A DNA stretch of 64,000 nucleotides from Bombiscardovia apis (GTDB lineage Bacteria; Actinomycetota; Actinomycetes; Actinomycetales; Bifidobacteriaceae). This document shows positions 57,492 to 64,000 of the stretch, in pieces (the stretch's first letter is position 1; each line of letters opens with the position of its first letter). The notes under the pieces are model-generated. The model made no database searches and was not told where the DNA came from. It saw only the letters and a program-made list of their open reading frames with translations. Where the stretch lies: NCBI RefSeq assembly GCF_033095945.1, contig NZ_AP026800.1, positions 992,001-1,056,000 of the forward strand, read 5' to 3'. Position numbers and translations under genes: made by a program.

Positions 57492-58181
57492 TTAATCTTC
57501 ATCGCCCAGTACTTCCACACCTTCGACACCATCGGTCTTACCAACTTCTTCAACGAGGCCAGAAACATCACCTTTACCTAGTAAGTTGACTGTAACCGAG
57601 GCTCCGTGCCAGCCCTCACGTTTGACTTCTCGAATGCCCAGCACCCTAGATTCAAACCCCATCTTGCTTGCTTCTAGCAAAGTGGCTCGTAAGGAACCAT
57701 GTCCATCTTCATATACAATCCGTAGGCCCGTACTTTGCCTATTACGCAACAGCCACTTCACGATTGGTGAAATAACAAGAATCGAAATGAAATATAATGC
57801 AACTGCCACAATTGCAACGGTGAACATACTGGCACCGCAAGTTACACCAACCGCTGAAGCCACCCAAATAGCAGAGGAAGTTGTCAAACCACGCACGGCA
57901 TCATGGTTAAAGAAGATAACACCAGCGCCGATAAAACCTATGCCAGAAGCCACACCGGCAGCTATGCGAGAAGCGTCCCAATTATAATTCCCAACTGCTG
58001 CGTTCACACCATAGATAGAGACAAGTGTAAAGAGACAAGAACCGAGACCTACTAAAATATGGGTGCGAATGCCGGCATCATGCTTGAGGTATTCACGTTC
58101 AAAACCTATCAAGCCACACAGCACTACAGTGAGTACGAGCGCCACAATCTGTGTTGCAGCTGGCAGTTCAAATCCTTGCAT
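57492..58181 (-). CDS. MgtC/SapB family membrane protein
   Basis: The 229-residue protein has five hydrophobic segments in the first ~145 residues with the family motifs GFEREYLKHDAGIRTHILVGLG and RIAAGVASGIGFIGAG, then an ACT-like cytoplasmic end. Family members affect magnesium adaptation or membrane energetics, but the biochemical role is not settled. An AGGAAGGA site precedes the ATG. Confidence 0.9.
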   Translation of the reverse strand: MQGFELPAATQIVALVLTVVLCGLIGFEREYLKHDAGIRTHILVGLGSCLFTLVSIYGVNAAVGNYNWDASRIAAGVASGIGFIGAGVIFFNHDAVRGLTTSSAIWVASAVGVTCGASMFTVAIVAVALYFISILVISPIVKWLLRNRQSTGLRIVYEDGHGSLRATLLEASKMGFESRVLGIREVKREGWHGASVTVNLLGKGDVSGLVEEVGKTDGVEGVEVLGDED

Positions 58182-58365
58182 ATACGCTGTCCTTCCTGCG
58201 ACACTCCATACTCAATAGCATAAGTTTCGAGATTAGCCTCTTATCGTGACATGAGCAAGCGTTTAAGTAGAGATAAGCGGTATGCGCAAAGCACGAAAGC
58301 TCGTTAGAGTAGTATGCAAGACTACTGAAGCCATCTGGGCGATGCAGCCGAGAAAGGACGAGACC

Positions 58366-60366
58366 ATGGTCAAAGACGAGTATCAAGCTGAACACAAGTT
58401 AGCGAGGACTGCTTACCGATCCCAAGTAATCCGTTCCTTAGAACAGCCCCTCCTTGAAGATGGTCAACCGCTCATGCAAAAAGCTGGACAAGCGGTGGCT
58501 GCAAACGCTTGGCTCATGCTCTCAATGGCTGGAATAGATATTGAAGATGCTACTGTTGCCATCTTGGCTGGCGGCGGCAATAACGGCGGCGATGGCTTGT
58601 ATGCAGGGGCTCAATTGGCAGCTTGGGGAGCGGAAGTTACGGCGCTTGCGACCGGCACCCAACTTCACGACCGAGCTACAGATTCTTTTGTTCAAGCAGG
58701 CGGCACCATATGGGTCTTGTCTCCACAGGCCAATATACCTTTCGCCCCGTCAGCAGACGACACATCCCAAGCAAACGAGCGATTACAAGAGAGTATAAAA
58801 CTGGTACGCCACTGCGATATCATCATTGATGCTATGACTGGCATAGGCGCGAACGGCCCCCTTCATGGCATTGCCCAGACTCTAGCAGCCACAGTTGGGC
58901 AAGCCGAGGGAAGCATTCAAACTGCTTCGTATCAGACACAGCCTTGGAAAGCAGATCGGCCCCTGATTTTGGCTGTTGATGTACCTTCTGGAGTTAATGT
59001 CGACATGGGAACCTTACCTGGCGCTTATATCCCAGCCGATGTCACCGTCAGCTTTGGAGCACTCAAACCTTGTTCCCTTCTTCCACCGGCGGCATACGTG
59101 TGTGGCCGAACAGTTTTGGTAGATCTTGGCTTTGATGTTGAAGACGTGCAAGCAGACGTCGAAGCAATGACTGCAGAAGCTTGCGCCAGCTTACTGAAAG
59201 TTCCAACAATCAATGATAGCAAATACACACGGGGTGTCGTCGGACTTGTTACCGGCTCTGCACGATACCCGGGAGCAGCAGTCTTGAGCTCCAAAGCGGC
59301 GGTTGCCTGCAATGTAGGGATGATTCGCTATATAGGTCCCGAACAGAGCGCTCGCTCGGTAGTCGAGGCTCTACCAGAAGCGACGGTCGGGGCAGGGAGA
59401 GTGCAGTCGCTAGTCGTCGGCTCAGGCGTACCTACCAGTAAGGCTGCGCAAGGCAGTGAAAGTCAACGCGATATTATTCGTAGCATTCTCGAAGGCAGCG
59501 GTGATGAAGACGGCACGTCTCATTCGCTGCCTCGCGAAGACAAACCCTCCACTCCTGTCTTAATTGATGCGGGGGCTTTAGACCTACTCCCCCACGCCCA
59601 GCTAACTCCCAACTTTGTAATAACACCTCACTTTGGTGAATTGGCAGAGCTGCTCAGCAGGTATGGAGAGGAAGTAAGCGCTGCTCGCATAGCACAGGAG
59701 CCACTAGCTTGGGCTATTGAAGCGTGGAAACTCACGGGTGCAACTGTCCTGCTCAAAGGTGCTATCACCTTAGTGATCTGTGACGGCGATGACGAGGGGA
59801 ACAAACCTCAGATTTACACCAGTGGTTTCGGACCTACTTGGTTGTCAACTGCAGGGTCTGGAGATGTCTTGTCTGGAGTAGAAGGAGCGTTCTTAGCCAG
59901 TCAGGCAGATCTTATTGATGGTGATATGCGTCACACAGGCCAGATTGCTGCGGCCGGCGCATACTTACACGGATTGGCAGCATCCTTGGCATCTAACAGT
60001 CGTGAGCGGGCTTGGAAGAAGCCACTCATAGTTCGCGATGATCAGCTGAGTGAGTTCGTAGAAGACGCGCAAAAGGCTTGGAGCATTGATTTCGATAGTG
60101 CAGACGGCTTTACTGCTATAGGCCATCCCATACATGCGTCAGACATCGTCAACGAATTGGAACACGCTCAAGAGGTTTTACTCGCTCTACGATATGCACC
60201 TGATTCGCAACAGCTCGAAAGCAACAAAGCAAGCGATGATGACACTGGCCATGCTCAGATTCAAAATCGCTCACAAAGCTTAGGATATGCTGGAACGAAC
60301 GAGTCTGAGCGCATGAATAACACGGGTATAGCAGCCGCTTCCGCTTTTGATTCCTTATGGTTTTAG
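58366..60366 (+). CDS. nnr: Bifunctional NAD(P)H-hydrate repair enzyme
   Basis: The 666-residue protein joins NAD(P)HX epimerase (first ~250 residues, AGGGNNGGDGLYAGAQL) to ADP/ATP-dependent NAD(P)HX dehydratase (about 290-610, with the catalytic-loop GSGDVLSGVEGA). Together they repair hydrated NADH and NADPH. The ATG at 58366 has an AAAGGA site, and longer frames lack it. A low-complexity C-terminal extension of about 60 residues follows the kinase-like domain. gpmA follows, nearly touching. Confidence 0.92.
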   Translation: MVKDEYQAEHKLARTAYRSQVIRSLEQPLLEDGQPLMQKAGQAVAANAWLMLSMAGIDIEDATVAILAGGGNNGGDGLYAGAQLAAWGAEVTALATGTQLHDRATDSFVQAGGTIWVLSPQANIPFAPSADDTSQANERLQESIKLVRHCDIIIDAMTGIGANGPLHGIAQTLAATVGQAEGSIQTASYQTQPWKADRPLILAVDVPSGVNVDMGTLPGAYIPADVTVSFGALKPCSLLPPAAYVCGRTVLVDLGFDVEDVQADVEAMTAEACASLLKVPTINDSKYTRGVVGLVTGSARYPGAAVLSSKAAVACNVGMIRYIGPEQSARSVVEALPEATVGAGRVQSLVVGSGVPTSKAAQGSESQRDIIRSILEGSGDEDGTSHSLPREDKPSTPVLIDAGALDLLPHAQLTPNFVITPHFGELAELLSRYGEEVSAARIAQEPLAWAIEAWKLTGATVLLKGAITLVICDGDDEGNKPQIYTSGFGPTWLSTAGSGDVLSGVEGAFLASQADLIDGDMRHTGQIAAAGAYLHGLAASLASNSRERAWKKPLIVRDDQLSEFVEDAQKAWSIDFDSADGFTAIGHPIHASDIVNELEHAQEVLLALRYAPDSQQLESNKASDDDTGHAQIQNRSQSLGYAGTNESERMNNTGIAAASAFDSLWF

Positions 60367-60375
60367 GAGGTGCAG

Positions 60376-61170
60376 GTGGACGGAAAACTCATCCTCATGC
60401 GACATGGCCAAAGTGAGTGGACGCGCAGTGACATCAACCGTTTTGCTGGTTGGGTCGATATTCCCCTGAGCGAATGGGGAAAGCAGCAAGCACGCCAGGC
60501 AGGTCAGCTTATACAAAACGCAGATCTTAAACCCGATTGTGTATTCACCTCACTCTTAAGACGTTCTATTGAGAGTTCGAACCTAGCATTAGACATGATG
60601 AATCGTTTGTGGGTACCAGTACAACGTTCTTGGCGACTCAACGAACGGCATTATGGCGCTTTCCAAGGGCAGACCCGGCCAGATATGCTTGCTCAATACG
60701 GGCAAAGGCATTTCGGTATATATCGGCGCTCGTATGATGTGGCACCGCCTGCACTTAGTGTCGATTCGCCCTATTGGCAGGGTCAAGATTCTCGCTATAG
60801 CGCGCCCTTCCTAGACCATTTAGATCAAAAGGATCCGGCATGTATCACCGCAGAATCCCTAAGCGATGTGCTGATGCGCTTTCTGCCTTATTGGCAGGAA
60901 CGCATTCTTCCCTTACTTGCTAGCGGGCAGACTGTTTTTGTGGTCACTCACGGTTCGGTAGTTCGCGCAACGATTAAGATGCTCGAGCAGCTCTCTGATC
61001 ACGATATCCAATATATCAACGTACCGACTGGCATACCGCTGGTGTACCGGTTCGTGAAGACTACACACTCTAGCCAATTACTTGAGACTATTGAGCCAGG
61101 AAGATACTTAGACCCCGTGGCCGCCAAATCGGGTATTGCCCACGTAGAAGCCTTAGGACAAGGCGAGTAG
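60376..61170 (+). CDS. gpmA: 2,3-bisphosphoglycerate-dependent phosphoglycerate mutase
   Basis: The 264-residue protein interconverts 3- and 2-phosphoglycerate. It has the phospho-acceptor motif LMRHGQSEW, ERHYG with the catalytic Glu, and VVTHGSVVRA with the second His. Its AGGAGG ribosome site (60365-60370) overlaps a first GTG at 60370, so the GTG at 60376 is the likely start. It is nine bases after nnr and probably co-transcribed. Confidence 0.93.
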   Translation: MDGKLILMRHGQSEWTRSDINRFAGWVDIPLSEWGKQQARQAGQLIQNADLKPDCVFTSLLRRSIESSNLALDMMNRLWVPVQRSWRLNERHYGAFQGQTRPDMLAQYGQRHFGIYRRSYDVAPPALSVDSPYWQGQDSRYSAPFLDHLDQKDPACITAESLSDVLMRFLPYWQERILPLLASGQTVFVVTHGSVVRATIKMLEQLSDHDIQYINVPTGIPLVYRFVKTTHSSQLLETIEPGRYLDPVAAKSGIAHVEALGQGE

Positions 61171-61214
61171 TTTTCGAAACATAAGGAATTGTCACTGCCG
61201 CTATACTGAGGGGC

Positions 61215-62138
61215 ATGACCCTTCTCCAACTCAAATACATAGTAAAGATTGTCGAATGTGGCTCTATGAACGAAGCCTCCCACGAACTTTACATATCACA
61301 ACCCGCTCTATCTTCAGCGGTAAAAGAGTTAGAAAATGAGCTAGGCGTTGAGATTTTCACCCGCCATTCTCAAGGCATCTCTCTCACAGTTGATGGGGCG
61401 GAATTTTTAACCTATGCCCGCCAAGTGTTGGACCAAGTCGACTTGATGGACAAACGTTACCAGCAGACTAAGCCGCGCAAACAGTTGTGCCGTGTTTCCA
61501 CTCAGCATTACATGTTCGCCGTCGAAGCCTTCGTCGAAATGATTAGTTCGATTGAATCTGAGGAATACGAGTTCACTATTCGAGAGACGCAGACCAAAGA
61601 CATCATTGACCAAGTGTCCAGCTTACGTTCCGAGATTGGCATCATTTATCAATCCGGATTCAACTCTCGCATCATATCTAAACTTCTTCGTGAAAAGCAT
61701 TTAGCTTTCCACCCTCTCTTTCGTTGTCAACCTCACGTGTTTATCTCCCGCAATAATCCACTCGCTGCCCGTCAAGAACTAACTATGGAGGACTTGGAGC
61801 CGTATCCATTTTTGCAGTATGAGCAAGGCAACGAAGGTTCCTTCTACTTTGCAGAGGAACCAGTATGGCCTGATTATTCTTCAAAGCAAATAACGGTTTC
61901 TGACCGTGCAACCATGTTGAATTTTATCGTTGGGCTCAACGCTTACACCGTGTGCACGGGCATTGATAACGAGGACCTGAATACTGAGAAAATAACTACA
62001 ATTCCCCTACGCTCAGAGGAAACCATGCTACTGGGTTGGATTAGCAATGAACGAGCGAAACCTTCCCAAGCTGCCCAGCTGTATTTAGGCAAGCTCAGGG
62101 AGGTCATCGCTCATCACGGTTACGATCTCATCGATTAG
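61215..62138 (+). CDS. LysR-type transcriptional regulator
   Basis: The 307-residue protein has the N-terminal winged helix-turn-helix (QLKYIVKIVECGSMNEASHELYISQPALSSAVKELE; read in parts) and a C-terminal effector domain of the periplasmic-binding fold. No divergent target gene is present, so the regulon is unknown. It follows gpmA by 44 bases on the same strand. Confidence 0.93.
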   Translation: MTLLQLKYIVKIVECGSMNEASHELYISQPALSSAVKELENELGVEIFTRHSQGISLTVDGAEFLTYARQVLDQVDLMDKRYQQTKPRKQLCRVSTQHYMFAVEAFVEMISSIESEEYEFTIRETQTKDIIDQVSSLRSEIGIIYQSGFNSRIISKLLREKHLAFHPLFRCQPHVFISRNNPLAARQELTMEDLEPYPFLQYEQGNEGSFYFAEEPVWPDYSSKQITVSDRATMLNFIVGLNAYTVCTGIDNEDLNTEKITTIPLRSEETMLLGWISNERAKPSQAAQLYLGKLREVIAHHGYDLID

Positions 62139-62164
62139 AAATACAACTTCCAAGCAACCGTTTC

Positions 62165-63094
62165 CTATATGGCGTTGGGTTTACCTGTGGCTCCAATGGC
62201 AGGCAAGCTTCCAGCCTTGCCGACCTGATTTTCGTCTAAACCAATGGCCTTATAGAGGGCCTTGCGCACATCGTCAGCCCCGCCGCGTATATGGTTTATC
62301 TGCAAATACGTATTGTTGATAATGATGGTTGGGGTAGTCATCTTACCCTTGTCGCTACCGTCAGGATGCGCTAATTCGGCACGCGTAACCGTATAAGCGT
62401 TGAGTTTTTGTGTCCACTCAATATATTCCCCGCTCGCAGCTTTCTTAGCCACTGACTCAGGAACGCCGACCGACATCATGCGCTCGGCAAGCTGTTCGTC
62501 GCTAATGTCTTTGCCAGCTTCTTCCGCCGGTTGGAAATCTTCAGCATAGAATGATGCAACCACGTCGAAGAAGTGCTTAGGATCCTCTTGAGCAACTGTT
62601 GCCGCAGCCGAAGCGGTACGGCTGGAATATTGGTCAGAACGCGTTCGGTCAAGGAAGTCCATAAAATGCATGCCGACATTGATTTGCCCAGCTTGTATCA
62701 TTTTCTCCAAGCTAGGGTCGAGCGTGCGGTGCACAGATGCACAAGGTGGGCATAAAAAGTCCATGTATATGTCGAAAGTTGGCACATTTGCACTCGCCCG
62801 GCCAACACCTTCTTTACTCACGATAATGCCGCCCTGATTGTCTGCAACGCTTGGCTTATGGACCACAGCTTGCAGTGCTTCGTATTCCTTGTTCTGGACT
62901 GGCTTCGGAGCTCTTGCAGCCGCGGCTGAAGTCTCAGAGGCAGTTGGCGAGGTGATGGGATCTGAGTTATGAACCCAAAAAGCACCAGCGCACACTAGAG
63001 CCACGATTATAACCAAACCCAGTACAGTTACCAGTCCTTTGCGGCTTTTTGCCTGTTGAACCTGCTCGTTTGAAGTGGGCTGAGGTGTTTCCAT
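62165..63094 (-). CDS. DsbA-like membrane-anchored thiol oxidoreductase
   Basis: The 309-residue protein has one N-terminal membrane segment (about 20-41), a Ser/Ala-rich linker, and a thioredoxin fold of the DsbA/DSBA-like group with active-site CPPC at 115-118. The cis-Pro loop reads MTTPTIIIN. It probably forms or isomerises disulfides in exported proteins outside the membrane. It converges with the LysR gene; no obvious partner is near. Confidence 0.9.
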   Translation of the reverse strand: METPQPTSNEQVQQAKSRKGLVTVLGLVIIVALVCAGAFWVHNSDPITSPTASETSAAAARAPKPVQNKEYEALQAVVHKPSVADNQGGIIVSKEGVGRASANVPTFDIYMDFLCPPCASVHRTLDPSLEKMIQAGQINVGMHFMDFLDRTRSDQYSSRTASAAATVAQEDPKHFFDVVASFYAEDFQPAEEAGKDISDEQLAERMMSVGVPESVAKKAASGEYIEWTQKLNAYTVTRAELAHPDGSDKGKMTTPTIIINNTYLQINHIRGGADDVRKALYKAIGLDENQVGKAGSLPAIGATGKPNAI

Positions 63095-63176
63095 TACACT
63101 TTCCTTCTGTTCTTTGCTGACCTACGACTCTATTGAAACTTCCTAAAAGAGAGCTGTATTGCCTATGCTACCTGAC

Positions 63177-64000
63177 TCATTGTCCATAGAAAAGCCGGAG
63201 CATTACCTCGCGGGAACGACGCATTGCCCCAAGTAGTTCATTGGCGAACTCGGCTCCCCGGTGGGCAGGATAACCAAGATATACAGCCATGGCACCAAGT
63301 GTATAGGTATCATCGGGCAAAATATCAGCTTGGTTAGAGCGGCCTGACCACAGGTAGCTCCCATTGCGAGCGCTGGTACACAGCCGCCAGCCAGCTTCCA
63401 TAGCTGACGCATCACGCTTTCCGATAAGACCGAGATGTCGCAGGGCTTGCAAGGCTTGCAAGGTGGAAGTTACTTGCAGCTCACGATGGTTGCCGGCATA
63501 TTCTAACTGCAGAAGTTGTACAGTCCATTCGATATCAGAGAGCCCTCCCGCTCCTAGTTTCAAATGGCGATCTCGGCGCACCCCGCGAGGCAACCGTTCT
63601 GCCTCCATACGAGCTTTGAGCTTGCGAATTTCGCCAGCTTGCTCTTTGGTCAAGACAGACGAGGGATAGCGTAAAGGATCAGCAATCTCCGTAAGGAAAC
63701 GCTGGCCTAGCTCGCCGTCTCCCGCAGCGACACGTGCCCTCAAGAGTGCTTGGTGTTCCCATACACTGGACCACTGCTGGTAATAGGTACGGCACGACTC
63801 TAGGGAACGCACCATTGGCCCGGACCTGCCTTCGGGACGCAGGTCTAAGTCCAAATCAACTTTTGGCTCTACGCTCACCGTCATACTACCCAAAATTGCT
63901 CGCAACTTGTCGCAAACCCCTTGGGCAAATGCGAGAGCCGATTGGTCGATTACTCCGCTTTCACCTTCATAAATAATCATCGCATCGGCGTCTGAGCTGA
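63177..64000 (-). CDS. glnE: Glutamine synthetase adenylyltransferase, 5' part beyond window
   Basis: This is the C-terminal part of a long gene; the frame is open to the window edge. The 274 visible residues include SDADAM, VEPKVDLDLDLRPEGRSGP (nucleotidyltransferase active-site strand), TYYQQWSSVWEHQALLRAR and the GlnE-type LGAGGLSDIEWTVQLLQL. GlnE adds or removes AMP on glutamine synthetase in response to nitrogen. The two-domain full protein is about 1,000 residues. Confidence 0.93.
   Translation of the reverse strand, partial: SSDADAMIIYEGESGVIDQSALAFAQGVCDKLRAILGSMTVSVEPKVDLDLDLRPEGRSGPMVRSLESCRTYYQQWSSVWEHQALLRARVAAGDGELGQRFLTEIADPLRYPSSVLTKEQAGEIRKLKARMEAERLPRGVRRDRHLKLGAGGLSDIEWTVQLLQLEYAGNHRELQVTSTLQALQALRHLGLIGKRDASAMEAGWRLCTSARNGSYLWSGRSNQADILPDDTYTLGAMAVYLGYPAHRGAEFANELLGAMRRSREVMLRLFYGQ

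Noticed and set aside
57444..57492. Hairpin between the ABC-F and MgtC genes
   Set aside because: Only short 5 to 6-base arms with long loops; not convincing.

Overview
The window looks like a chromosomal segment from the Bifidobacteriaceae (Actinobacteria, moderate G+C). The best markers are a cytidylate kinase fused to the GTPase Der in one reading frame; transketolase and transaldolase side by side next to hrcA and dnaJ; the actinobacterial block uvrA-uvrC-aroE-rapZ-whiA-pgk-tpiA-secG; a phosphatidylinositol mannoside gene set; and actinobacterial DUF3017, DUF6350 and PAC2 proteins. The assignment comes from gene content and order read by eye, not from a database search. No CRISPR array, insertion sequence, rRNA or prophage was seen.

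Layout. Positions 1-13300 are accessory in character: the end of an FtsX-type permease, a pair of overlapping unknown membrane genes, a frameshifted PEBP gene, a truncated MFS gene behind an 11-C tract, a membrane-anchored polysaccharide deacetylase, a large DUF6541-like membrane protein, an MFS transporter, an atypical adenosine-deaminase-family enzyme with a structured leader, and a four-gene ABC transporter operon divergent from a small secreted protein. Positions 13300-31700 are mostly core genes on the minus strand: rluB/cmk-der, an aquaporin-family channel, apt, yajC, the ruvC-ruvA-ruvB resolvasome genes, yebC, pgsA-patA-pimA, thrS, a PAC2 protein and a tRNA cluster (Gly, Cys, Val, Val), then an MFS gene. 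Positions 31700-36800 carry a DHA2 drug exporter, a methyltransferase, uppP and a fructosamine-kinase-like gene. Positions 36800-54600 hold hrcA-dnaJ, tkt, tal, secG, tpiA, pgk, whiA, rapZ, aroE, uvrC and uvrA. The right end has a TspO-like protein, an ABC-F ATPase, an MgtC protein, nnr, a phosphoglycerate mutase, a LysR regulator, a DsbA-like thioredoxin and the incomplete glnE.

How the genes work together. tkt and tal feed the pentose part of the fructose-6-phosphate shunt, and tpiA, pgk and gpmA form the lower glycolytic steps. uvrA, uvrC and ruvABC are DNA repair genes; perfect LexA-type (SOS) boxes lie before uvrA and before ruvA. hrcA has a near-CIRCE element in front of it. pgsA-patA-pimA build mannosylated phosphatidylinositol. 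The least explained parts are the secreted protein plus ABC exporter at 9.6-13.3 kb, and the neighbouring deaminase, which lacks the usual catalytic glutamate and has a leader with mutually exclusive stems.
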